DNA from: Gemmatimonadota bacterium
Lineage (GTDB): Bacteria > Gemmatimonadota > Gemmatimonadetes > Longimicrobiales > Gaopeijiaceae
Direction: 5' to 3'
Length of the DNA stretch: 64,000 bases
Assembly (NCBI GenBank): GCA_028873595.1
Contig: JAPPOV010000033.1
Location: 1 to 64,000 of the forward strand
The translations under genes and the position numbers were made by a program. This document shows, piece after piece, positions 26,252 to 34,880 of the stretch (position 1 is the stretch's first letter; every line of letters begins with the position of its first letter). A model generated the notes under the pieces. That model did not search any database, was not told where the DNA came from, and worked only from the letters and a program-made list of their open reading frames with translations.

Positions 26252-28092
26252 TGACCTCGTCTCTCAGGATTTTCCTGATCGCTGCTGCTGTGGTTGCGAT
26301 CACGAATCACGGCGTCGCAGGTCAGACCGGCTCCGCGCCGATCGCACGTTTCGAATTCGATGGAACCGCAGGATCATCCGTGGGCACGCCCGTGAAGGCA
26401 GTCGAGTCCGGACCGATGAGCTACGGGGATGGGATCGGCGGCGGGGCACTGACGCTCGGGCCAGGTAGCGTTCTCACGTTGCCGACGGAGCTGGGGAATT
26501 TCGGAAGTGGCGCCGACTTCTCACTGCGGTTCTGGATCAGGACGGAGGCAGATGTTGATCGGCGCTTCGTCGTCCTGTCGCATAAGGAGCTTGAAGACAA
26601 CAGCCTGGCTTCGCAGAAGAACGCAGGCTGGGTCTTCTATGTTTCGGATGGCACGTGGGCGTGGAATGTCGGTTCAGGTGAACGACGCCTCACGTACGAA
26701 CGAGAAAACGGCGACCGAATGCCGATAAACGACGGTCGCTGGCACCAGCTGGCGATGACGTACAGCGAGGAACTCTCGCAGATACGGCTGTTCTACGACG
26801 GCGTGAACTGGGTCACGTACAACGTCACTGACGCGAATGGCTTCGACTTCACGAGTCAGTCTCCCCTGACCATCGGCTGGGACGGTGTGGCGACCGAGTC
26901 GGACCGTGAGCTGCTGCCCCTCATCGTACTGGGCTCGGAGCAACTCCAGACGTTCATCGATGCGTTCAATGCGCTGGGCGAACGCCCCATAGAGTCCGAT
27001 GAGTTCCTGCGGGTCATCGTCGACCCTCGCGAGGTCTTCGAGGAACGGGCTGGTCGGGAGGTCGATGACGAAGCCTGGGCCCCCGTAGCGGCTGCGGAGG
27101 CGGTATTGATGGACAATCCGTACACGACCCACCAGGCGCTCGAGTTCATGGAGGCGGCTCACCTCTCGCGGATCTACACGCTCATCGACGGCAAGGTGGT
27201 CATCCGGCGGGACGTGGCCGCTCGGTATGCGGCGCGCGAGAGGCTTTCCAACCCGGACTTCGAGATCGACGAGTTGGCGATCTGGGATCGAGTGTTGTCA
27301 CCGAGCGAGGTGCGGGACTCGTATGCGGAGCACTTCGATCCGAGCGACGTGCCGCTCACCGAGGAGCGCGCTGCCATGACCGCGGCTGCGTGGAACATCT
27401 GGCACGGTGGGCAACATTTCACGCTCGAGGCGGACGGATGGGATTCCCGCAAACGGGTCGCGGAGATGATTGCCGATGAAGCGGTCGATCTGGTGATGAT
27501 GCAGGAGACCTACTCCTCCGGAGACTTCATCGCCGCGGAACTCGGCTATTACTTCGCAACCACGGTCGACTGGGACTACCTCAATCAGGGCGCCAACATC
27601 TCCATACTGAGTCGCTACCCGATCACGGAGGTGCATGTCCCGGAGTCCTCTCCGTTCAACAACGTCGGTGCACGCGTCCAAGTCAGTGCGAGTCAGGACC
27701 TGTATGTCATGTCCAATTGGTACGGGATGGACCGATTCCCAGATGTCTTCGACTTCCATGCGAGCCGCTTCGCAGGATCGGACACGATACCTGTGCTGTT
27801 CGGGGGCGACTTCAATGCGGTTCCGCATACAGATGGTGGGGAGAGCCCCGCTTCCGTCACGTTGACCGAGGCGGGATTCACGGATGCGTTCCGGAGCGCT
27901 CGTCCCCATGTCGATGATTGGCCCGGAGCTACACACACGAGCGGTCGAAGGATCGACCAGCTGTACTTCAAGGGTGCGGGGCTCAGGAACACGGCGACGC
28001 GTGTCCTTTCTACATGGGATTCAGGCTTTCCGTCGGACCACTACATGATTCGAGCGGACTTTCAACTGACGTATCGCACTCGCGGACGCTGA
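26251..28092 (+). CDS. Exported LamG domain-EEP phosphatase/nuclease fusion
   Basis: A 613-residue protein starting at ATG 26251, overlapping the sulfatase stop. The signal peptide ends near GVAGQ. A LamG/concanavalin-like domain starts at about residue 28 (ARFEFDG) and runs to LTIGWDG (about 207). Its usual last strands (FEIDELAIWDRVLSPSEV) appear only at about 336-355, so a helical insert of about 130 residues breaks the domain. Residues about 380-613 are an endonuclease/exonuclease/phosphatase domain with the full catalytic set: WNIWHGG, MMQE, GGDFNAV, RRIDQLY and SDHYMI. The likely role is hydrolysis of phosphoester bonds on exported substrates such as lipids or nucleotides. Confidence 0.85.
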   Translation: MTSSLRIFLIAAAVVAITNHGVAGQTGSAPIARFEFDGTAGSSVGTPVKAVESGPMSYGDGIGGGALTLGPGSVLTLPTELGNFGSGADFSLRFWIRTEADVDRRFVVLSHKELEDNSLASQKNAGWVFYVSDGTWAWNVGSGERRLTYERENGDRMPINDGRWHQLAMTYSEELSQIRLFYDGVNWVTYNVTDANGFDFTSQSPLTIGWDGVATESDRELLPLIVLGSEQLQTFIDAFNALGERPIESDEFLRVIVDPREVFEERAGREVDDEAWAPVAAAEAVLMDNPYTTHQALEFMEAAHLSRIYTLIDGKVVIRRDVAARYAARERLSNPDFEIDELAIWDRVLSPSEVRDSYAEHFDPSDVPLTEERAAMTAAAWNIWHGGQHFTLEADGWDSRKRVAEMIADEAVDLVMMQETYSSGDFIAAELGYYFATTVDWDYLNQGANISILSRYPITEVHVPESSPFNNVGARVQVSASQDLYVMSNWYGMDRFPDVFDFHASRFAGSDTIPVLFGGDFNAVPHTDGGESPASVTLTEAGFTDAFRSARPHVDDWPGATHTSGRRIDQLYFKGAGLRNTATRVLSTWDSGFPSDHYMIRADFQLTYRTRGR

Positions 28093-28249
28093 TCTTCAGG
28101 GGCACAGCGAGTCCTGCCTGGACTCGGTTGACGACGTCCACAATCGCGCCAGGTGAGGCCGATGGTGCACGAAGTTGCGGCACGCACTTGCCCATGACCG
28201 TATCGTACCGTCGCTTCAGCGAAGCCTGCGACTTACCGGAGATCGTTCG

Positions 28250-30208
28250 ATGTCTTCTGCGTCCGACCACGAACTCGGTATGGGTCGATCCATACCTCGC
28301 CGCGATTTCGTCAGCGGTGTAGGTGTAGCGCTCACGGGCTCCATGTTTCCGCTTGGGTCCGCCGGTTCACTCGCTTCCTTGGTCGAAAGACGTCAGGAAT
28401 CGATCGATCCTCCCGCGCGCTCGGGTATGCGGGGCACGCATGACGGGTCCTGGGAGACCGCGCACGGGCTTGTCCGCGGTGAGACATGGGATCGGGCTCG
28501 CGACACAGGTGAGGCGTACGACCTGATTGTGGTAGGGGGGGGCATCAGTGGTCTATCCGCTGCGCACTTCTTCCGCCGTCAGGTCGGTGGCCCGAACGCT
28601 CGCATCCTCGTGCTCGACAACCACGACGACTTTGGGGGGCACGCGAAACGCAACGAATTCCGTCACGACGGGCGCCTGTATCTGGTCAACGGAGGCACGC
28701 TGAACGTGGAGGCGCCTTCGCAGTATAGCCCTGAGGCAGCCGGGTTGTTGTGGGATCTGGGGATCGACCAGACACGCTACTGGGAAGGGACGGAATCTGT
28801 GCGTCGGCGCTACGCCGAACTTGGGCTTTCCCATGGGTACTTCTTCGATCGTGAGAACTTCGGTGAAGACCGTCTCGTGTCGGGATGGGGAAGGGGATCG
28901 TGGGCCGAGCTTGCTGCCAGGACACCACTCTCGGACGGCGCTCAGGGAGATCTGGTTCGGCTGTACGAAGGCCGTGATCTGGTCGATCCGTGGCCAGGCC
29001 TGACCTCTGACGAGAAGAAGTCCCGCCTGGCGCGAACGAGTTATCGTGATTGGCTCGTCAACGTGCTCGGAATGGATCCGGCCGTGGCTCTGATGCAGGA
29101 TTCGTCCGGACACCTGTTCGTTACCGGAGCCGACGCGGTCCCTGCGGTCTATGCCTGGGAAATGGGGTACCCGGGCTTCGTGCATCTGGGCCTCGAGCCC
29201 ACGCCTCCACAGCGTCTCATCAACGAGCCGGGGGGCTCGCATGGCCGTGAGAATATGGCCCGCGCTGGAGCGGGCCGACCCACCATGTATTTCCCGGACG
29301 GGAATGCCACGATCACGCGACTCCTCGTTCGCTCGCTGATTCCAGACGCGATGCCTGGTGCGTCGATGGAAGACGTCGTGCTCGCTCGTGCCGCATACGA
29401 TCGCTTGGACCGTGCGGACTCGATGGCGCGGATCCGACTGGGGTCGACCGTGGTCGGTGTGCGTCATCTCGGCGATCCCGATACGGCTCGTGAGGTCGAA
29501 GTGACCTATGTGCGTGATGGAGCAGCGCATCGAGTTCGGGCACGCGGCGTGGTGCTGGCGTGCTGGCATCAGATCATACCCTGGCTCTGCCCCGAACTCC
29601 CCGACACGCAGCAGGAGGCGCTTCGCTACGGAGAGAAAGCGCCGCTCGTATACACCAACGTTTTTCTTCGTCATTGGCAGCCGCTCGTGAGCGCGGGCAT
29701 ATCAGGCGCGTCCGCTCCCGGCTCCTACCACCAGAGCCTCGGACTGTCTACTTCCTTGCGCATGGGCGGGTACACGTCGGGGCAGAATCCCGATGAGCCG
29801 GCAATTCTGCGTCTGTCCCGTTACCTGTACGAGCCCGGGCACTCCCGACGCGAACAGCACCGTCGGGGTCGCCGAGAGCTCCAGCGCACATCCTTTGAGA
29901 CCTTCGAGCACAACATCCGTGACCAGATGGCTCGGATGTTCGGAGGGCATGGCTTCGATCCCGCAGATGACATTCTGGGGATCACGGTGAATCGATGGCC
30001 GCACGGGTACAGCTACTCGTACAACCCACTCTTCGAGGACCCACGGTGGGCGTTTGGTACGCCGGATGACCGGCCGTGCGTTGTTGCGAGGCAGCCGTTT
30101 GGGCGGATCACCATCGCCAACGCGGATGCGGCAGCCAGCCCACACAGTGACGCCGCGATCAACGAAGCGTATCGAGCCGTTAAGGAACTGAGGGAAAGGC
30201 TGGGCTAG
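28250..30208 (+). CDS. Tat-exported FAD oxidoreductase, spermidine dehydrogenase-like
   Basis: A 652-residue flavoprotein from ATG 28250 (GGAG eight bases upstream). The twin-arginine leader is IPRRDFVSG. The Rossmann FAD loop is VVGGGISGLSAA (about 95-106), followed by LVLDNHDDFGGHAKRNEF. This GGHAKR segment and the overall length match spermidine dehydrogenase-like and related NAD(P)-binding proteins. The C-terminal PFGRITIANADAAASPH segment matches an FAD-contacting loop. It probably oxidises an amine in the periplasm; the true substrate is unknown. It overlaps the convergent APC permease by four bases. An amino-acid/amine permease next door supports an amine substrate (inference). Confidence 0.8.
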   Translation: MSSASDHELGMGRSIPRRDFVSGVGVALTGSMFPLGSAGSLASLVERRQESIDPPARSGMRGTHDGSWETAHGLVRGETWDRARDTGEAYDLIVVGGGISGLSAAHFFRRQVGGPNARILVLDNHDDFGGHAKRNEFRHDGRLYLVNGGTLNVEAPSQYSPEAAGLLWDLGIDQTRYWEGTESVRRRYAELGLSHGYFFDRENFGEDRLVSGWGRGSWAELAARTPLSDGAQGDLVRLYEGRDLVDPWPGLTSDEKKSRLARTSYRDWLVNVLGMDPAVALMQDSSGHLFVTGADAVPAVYAWEMGYPGFVHLGLEPTPPQRLINEPGGSHGRENMARAGAGRPTMYFPDGNATITRLLVRSLIPDAMPGASMEDVVLARAAYDRLDRADSMARIRLGSTVVGVRHLGDPDTAREVEVTYVRDGAAHRVRARGVVLACWHQIIPWLCPELPDTQQEALRYGEKAPLVYTNVFLRHWQPLVSAGISGASAPGSYHQSLGLSTSLRMGGYTSGQNPDEPAILRLSRYLYEPGHSRREQHRRGRRELQRTSFETFEHNIRDQMARMFGGHGFDPADDILGITVNRWPHGYSYSYNPLFEDPRWAFGTPDDRPCVVARQPFGRITIANADAAASPHSDAAINEAYRAVKELRERLG

Positions 30209-31554
30209 ACGCCCGAGATCCGACGGCCGAGGAAGTAGACGCCTGCACCGAGAGTCAGTGTCCCGAGGGCAGCACCCGTGGGGACCGGAGCCTCCACCAG
30301 CCCGTTGACCCACGCGGCGAGTGTGATCGCGATGAAGACGATCGCCGGTACAGGGTGAAGCGGTGTTCGGAATATCGTATTTGCGGCAGCGTGCCCTCGT
30401 CGCCGGGCCACGAAGAGCGTCCCGATGGTGAGGGCGTTGAACAGCAACAGGGAAGACCCGATGTAAATCAGTAGGGCCGAGAAGGCGCCGGTCAGGGCGA
30501 GCAATGCGGCGAGGATGCCTTGGGCCAGTATGGCCGCGACCGGTGCCACCCCGCGCTCGGAGATGTGCCCCATGAAGCGCGGGGCGACGCCGTCACGGGC
30601 CATCGCGAAATAGATTCGCGGGCCGACTGCGGTCATCGCACTAACCGACCCAAACATCGCGAGTGCGATGACGGCGCTCACGGTCCGGGCGCCTCCCGGT
30701 CCGAACAGGCGTTCCGCAGCCACAGCGCCGATGGCAATCTCCGACTCCCACTGCGCTTCGGGCAGGGCGTAGAAGAACAGTGCGTTCAGCAGGAGGTAGG
30801 CCACGATCACGAAAAGTGTCCCACCCACGATAGCGATCGGTAGATTCCGCCGCGGGTTCCTCACCTCTCCGGCGATGTATGCCGCGGCGTTCCATCCTGC
30901 GTACGCATACGTGACTTGCAGCAGCGCCACCCACCAGCTGCTCTCTGGCTCAGCCGCCGCGGTGAGACCAGACCACGCACCATTTCCGCTTGAAAAGCCT
31001 GCCAGGAGGAGGATCGCAATGGCGGCGAGAACCAGGCTTGCCAGGGTTGTCTGGAACCCACCACTCCAGCGTACGCCGATGCAGTGGACAGTGGTGAGGG
31101 CCAGCACCAGGCTGGCTGCTGCGGCTGAACCTTGCGAAACACCTCCGACCAAGACGGCGTCGGGATCCCAGCTTCCGATGAGCGGCGCGACATAGGCTGT
31201 CACCCCGAGTGACGAGGCGGCCACCGCCGCGGAGAAGCCGACTACGAACGACGTCCATCCACTCAGGAAGCCCCAGAGTTGTCCATACCCCTCGGTCAGG
31301 AATCGGTACTCGCCGCCCGCGCGAGGCAGGCGCGTAGCAAGCTCGGAGTAGCAGAGCGCACCACAGAGTCCCAGGAGCCCGGCTGCGAGCCAGACCCCGA
31401 GGGACGCTAGCGCGCTGCCCGTTGCCACACGGACGAATGCGGGGACGGTGAAGATGCCCGATCCGATCATGTTCGTGACGACGAAGGCGCCCGCTGCGAT
31501 GGGTCCGAGCGTGCGAACTAGCCCATCGGGATGCGGTCCGTCGGGGGAGGACAT
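30205..31554 (-). CDS. APC family amino acid/polyamine permease
   Basis: A 449-residue permease with about 12-13 membrane helices. Family marks are the first-helix motif NMIGSGIFTVPA, ELATRLPRAGGEY, and YAYAGWNAAAYIAGEVRNPRRNLP. The ATG at 31554 shares one base with the stop of the upstream isomerase gene, so it is the last gene of the five-gene minus-strand cluster (35930-30205). It probably imports or exchanges an amino acid or amine. No regulatory domain is seen. Confidence 0.9.
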   Translation of the reverse strand: MSSPDGPHPDGLVRTLGPIAAGAFVVTNMIGSGIFTVPAFVRVATGSALASLGVWLAAGLLGLCGALCYSELATRLPRAGGEYRFLTEGYGQLWGFLSGWTSFVVGFSAAVAASSLGVTAYVAPLIGSWDPDAVLVGGVSQGSAAAASLVLALTTVHCIGVRWSGGFQTTLASLVLAAIAILLLAGFSSGNGAWSGLTAAAEPESSWWVALLQVTYAYAGWNAAAYIAGEVRNPRRNLPIAIVGGTLFVIVAYLLLNALFFYALPEAQWESEIAIGAVAAERLFGPGGARTVSAVIALAMFGSVSAMTAVGPRIYFAMARDGVAPRFMGHISERGVAPVAAILAQGILAALLALTGAFSALLIYIGSSLLLFNALTIGTLFVARRRGHAAANTIFRTPLHPVPAIVFIAITLAAWVNGLVEAPVPTGAALGTLTLGAGVYFLGRRISGV

Positions 31555-32501
31555 CAGCCGGCTACGTCGACGGAGCGATACGCCTCGATGACTGCCCGTT
31601 CTCCCTCTTCACCGGGGTGGGCGTTGCCGTGTTCCATTCCGAGGATCCCTCGAAACCCTTTGTCCCAGATGTGCTGGAAGACGTTTTGGTAGTTGATCTC
31701 ACCCGTCGTCGGTTCTCTACGCCCCGGGTTGTCGCCGATTTGGAAGTAGGCAATTTCGTCCCAAGCCGCATCGATGTTGGGGATGAGGTTCCCTTCGGTG
31801 ATCTGCTGGTGATAGAGGTCGTCGAGAATCTTGCAGGCAGGGCTGTCCACCGCTCGGCAGATCTGGTAGGCCTGCGGTATTCCCTTGAGAAACAGCCCCG
31901 GATGATCTCGTGGGTTGAGGGGCTCCAGCACCATCACCAGCCCGTGCGGCTCCAGAATCGCGGACGCCTGTCGCAAGCTCTCGACGACGTGCGCGGTCTG
32001 ATAGTCCGGGTGGAGTCTCAGATCTACATGCCCTGGAACGACCGTCATCCACGTCGCATTCACTCGACGCGCGACGTCCACGGACTCTCGGATCTCAGCG
32101 AGAAACTCCGCTCTCTTGTCCGGATCGCCCCCCGCGAGATTCGGTTCTGTCCAGTGGATCGTATGAGCGACGAAGACACCCATGCGCATATCGAGGCGGG
32201 CCATTTCCGTCGCGATGCGCTCCTGTTCGGCTACGGTGCGGCCCTTCATGCCGTTGTCTTCAAGTGACCGGAATCCCTGGTCAGCCATGAACTGAAGCTG
32301 GCCGATGAGATCATCGCCCGCGCTGTGGCGGAACATCCCGAAATGCGGCGCGAAGTCGCATCGGAACGGATCTGCGGCGGATGGCGCAGTCGAAGGGGGT
32401 GCTTCAGCACCACGGAGATCCCGGGGGCGAAGTGCGCTGCCCGCGAGAAAGGTCCCGCCGGTAGCCGCTCCCGCGGCTGCCAGGAAGTCACGTCGCTTCA
32501 T
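31554..32501 (-). CDS. Tat-exported sugar phosphate isomerase/epimerase-like TIM barrel
   Basis: A 315-residue protein of the xylose-isomerase-like TIM-barrel family (hydroxypyruvate isomerase branch). It has a Tat leader (MKRRDFLAAAGA). Likely metal residues are the Glu in MVLEPLN, the Asp in KILDDLYH, the His near PNIDAAWDE, and the Glu in LGMEHG. The exported location and the lack of a kinase nearby suggest it works on unphosphorylated sugars. It lies 10 bp after apbE and is coupled to the permease. Exported members of this family accompany Gfo/Idh/MocA proteins in many glycan clusters, as here. Confidence 0.85.
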   Translation of the reverse strand: MKRRDFLAAAGAATGGTFLAGSALRPRDLRGAEAPPSTAPSAADPFRCDFAPHFGMFRHSAGDDLIGQLQFMADQGFRSLEDNGMKGRTVAEQERIATEMARLDMRMGVFVAHTIHWTEPNLAGGDPDKRAEFLAEIRESVDVARRVNATWMTVVPGHVDLRLHPDYQTAHVVESLRQASAILEPHGLVMVLEPLNPRDHPGLFLKGIPQAYQICRAVDSPACKILDDLYHQQITEGNLIPNIDAAWDEIAYFQIGDNPGRREPTTGEINYQNVFQHIWDKGFRGILGMEHGNAHPGEEGERAVIEAYRSVDVAG

Positions 32502-32511
32502 TCTAACTCGC

Positions 32512-33525
32512 TCATCGTTGAGAAGGTCGGGTCTGTGGTTCGGGGTCGTGCGTCCGTGCCCATGCCCCTTCGGTGCGTTGGATCAGAGCATCCCCCGAGG
32601 GCGTGTCCATGATGGACAGGACGGAAGCCAGTACGTCGGCTGATGTGGCAGTCGGTGCCCCGACGGTCACCGTCGGGGCATGGACCACACCGAGTCCGGT
32701 ACGGGGGTCGACAACGTGTGCGTAGCGAACTCCGTCGACGATGACGTGTCGTTCGACATCGCCCGACGTTGCGACTGCGGAGTGCGCGATTCGCAGAGAA
32801 TCTCCGCTCGGCAGAGCGATCAGCCATCCGTCCGAGCAGGGTGGTGGGGCACCAGCGGCGATGTCACCTCCGGCGTCCACGAGCGCCGCGTCGATTCCAT
32901 GTCTCGCCAGGATGTCGAGCACCGCGTCAGCCGCGAAACCTTTGGCGATTCCGCCAAGGTCCAGAGCCATACCGGCGCGATTCAGCTTTACCTGCGGTTC
33001 GTACGCATCGACGACGAGTTCCTGGAAGCCGACGGCTTCCCGTGCGTCACGGATTCGTTTGGGGTCGGGCAACTCGGCCCTGCGTGCGGACCAGCGCCAG
33101 AGCCTGCTGAGGGGGCCGACGGTGACGTCGAACAGGCCGGATGTTCGTTCGGACCATTGATTCGCTTCAAGGAGAAGCGACCAGAGTTCGGTCGACACGG
33201 GGACGTATCGACCGATCGTCGCCCGCTTCGTGAGGCGCGTAACTTCGCTATCGGGCCGATAATCGGAGAAGAGTGAGTCGAGTCGGGCTACGTGGCCGAA
33301 CGCCTGAGCGGTTGCAGCACGCGCTACATCGGCGTTCTCGGAATAGGCGACGATCCGAAACGTCGTGCCCATGTGCGTTGACTCGGAGGTATGGCGAACC
33401 AGCGCTGCCGACTCCTGCGCGTGCCCGGGCGCGCTACCGAACAGGAGCAGCGCAGCAACAGCAGCTCCGAGGCCGTGACCCGGTGAGCGAAGTCGGTCGG
33501 AGATCATGCGACGGCGGAGGTACAC
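32512..33525 (-). CDS. apbE: FAD:protein FMN transferase
   Basis: A 337-residue ApbE protein that attaches FMN to threonine or serine of exported redox proteins. Motifs are HMGTTFRI, LDLGGIAKGFAAD, ALVDAGGDIAAG and HVVDPRTG, all typical. The GTG start at 33525 has GAGGCGAG upstream; ATG 33507 is an alternative. An N-terminal signal ending PGHAQ places it in the periplasm. I see no protein in this window with an evident flavinylation motif, so its client is not visible. It sits in a cluster of exported oxidoreductase and sugar enzymes. Confidence 0.92.
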   Translation of the reverse strand: MYLRRRMISDRLRSPGHGLGAAVAALLLFGSAPGHAQESAALVRHTSESTHMGTTFRIVAYSENADVARAATAQAFGHVARLDSLFSDYRPDSEVTRLTKRATIGRYVPVSTELWSLLLEANQWSERTSGLFDVTVGPLSRLWRWSARRAELPDPKRIRDAREAVGFQELVVDAYEPQVKLNRAGMALDLGGIAKGFAADAVLDILARHGIDAALVDAGGDIAAGAPPPCSDGWLIALPSGDSLRIAHSAVATSGDVERHVIVDGVRYAHVVDPRTGLGVVHAPTVTVGAPTATSADVLASVLSIMDTPSGDALIQRTEGAWARTHDPEPQTRPSQR

Positions 33526-33541
33526 CGTGCTCGCCTCGACG

Positions 33542-34843
33542 TCAGAATGCCCGCGTGTAACCCGGGGTCGGAATCGCGTACCGCCCGTCTCCGTCGGGAA
33601 GGACCGGGGGTGGCGCGTCCCACGCGTACCGTTCCGGCATCAGACTCAGGTCCGATGCCATTGCCTCGTCCCATTCGACGACGCGGCCGGAATAGGTCGC
33701 CATTCGACCGAGGATCGAGGTCATCGTCGCGATCGCTCCGTTCTCGCCGTCGGCGTACTTGAAGCGTCCCGCCGCGACGGCTGCGAACAGCTCGTCGTGC
33801 TCGACCTGATAGGGGTTGGGGTCCTCGGAATCGTCGTACTCAAAGAGCGAATGGCCGGATGTCGACACGATCTTGCCGGGCTCCGGAGCACTGCCGTTCG
33901 AGCCATGGAAAGCCTCGGTGACGCGATTCATGCATTCGGGCATGTGCCGGCACTGACTGAGTACGGTGGCCCCGGAGTCATACGTGAACTCCACGAAGTG
34001 ATGATCGAAGATCTCGCCATGATCGATCCCATTGCGGACTTCGCGGCCGCCTTGCCCCTGTGCGCGGGCGGGAGGTCCTCCGAGTACCCAGTTGGCCACG
34101 TCGATGTTGTGGATATGCTGCTCGACGATGTGGTCGCCGCACAGCCAGTTGAAGTAGTACCAGTTGCGCATCTGATACTCCATCTCGGTTTGAGCGGGTT
34201 GCCGCTCCCGAACCCACACGCCACCGCTGTTCCAGTAGACGCGCCCGAGCGTGATGTCGCCGATCATGCCCGCATGCAGGCGTTGGACCCACTCGCGGTA
34301 GATCGTCTGATAGTGGCGCTGGAGGCCAACCACGACGTTGAGTCCCTCGGCCTTGGCCTTGGTGGCGGTTTCGAGCACACGTCGTACTCCGGGCGAGTCC
34401 GTCGCGACGGGCTTCTCCATGAAGACGTGCTTTCCCGCGTTCACCGCAGCCTCGAAGTGCATCGGCCGGAAGCCTGGCGGGGTCGCCAGAATGATCACGT
34501 CTGCGTGGGGAATCACCTTTTCGTATGCGTCGAAGCCCGAGTACCGGTGCTGCGCAGGTACGTTGATACGAGGGGTGAGGTCCACGTCCTCGTACGTCGT
34601 CAGCTCGCGGTAGCTGTTCTCGACCTTGTCGGCGAATGCGTCGCCCATGGCGACGAGCTGGACATCCTGGTCGGTGCTCAGCGCCTGGACTGCCGCACCC
34701 GTGCCACGTCCCCCGCACCCGATGAGGCCGACGCGAATCGGATCACGCCCGGAAGGTTGGGCTCGAGCCATTCGAGGTTGCCCCACGAGCGAAAGTCCTC
34801 CGATGGTGGCTGTCGAAGTTCGGACGAAATCTCGCCGGTCCAT
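33542..34843 (-). CDS. Tat-exported Gfo/Idh/MocA oxidoreductase
   Basis: A 433-residue NAD(P)-dependent oxidoreductase, with a perfect AGGAGG site before ATG 34843. A Tat leader (DRRDFVRTSTATIGG) is followed by the Rossmann loop GLIGCGGRGTG (about 39-49) and the family lysine motif FMEKPVATD. The C-terminal half has the family beta-sheet segments and IHNIDVANW. Such exported, leader-bearing members are common beside TIM-barrel isomerases and sulfatases and probably carry a bound nucleotide. They act on sugars, often in glycoside or keto-sugar conversion. The substrate is unknown. Confidence 0.9.
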   Translation of the reverse strand: MDRRDFVRTSTATIGGLSLVGQPRMARAQPSGRDPIRVGLIGCGGRGTGAAVQALSTDQDVQLVAMGDAFADKVENSYRELTTYEDVDLTPRINVPAQHRYSGFDAYEKVIPHADVIILATPPGFRPMHFEAAVNAGKHVFMEKPVATDSPGVRRVLETATKAKAEGLNVVVGLQRHYQTIYREWVQRLHAGMIGDITLGRVYWNSGGVWVRERQPAQTEMEYQMRNWYYFNWLCGDHIVEQHIHNIDVANWVLGGPPARAQGQGGREVRNGIDHGEIFDHHFVEFTYDSGATVLSQCRHMPECMNRVTEAFHGSNGSAPEPGKIVSTSGHSLFEYDDSEDPNPYQVEHDELFAAVAAGRFKYADGENGAIATMTSILGRMATYSGRVVEWDEAMASDLSLMPERYAWDAPPPVLPDGDGRYAIPTPGYTRAF

Positions 34844-34880
34844 GCATCCTCCTGTGATCAGCAGGTGTGAGTTCAGTCCA

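Noticed and set aside
33506-34870. A 454-codon plus-strand frame
   Set aside because: It is antisense to the Gfo/Idh/MocA gene, which has clear motifs, a Tat leader and a perfect ribosome-binding site.
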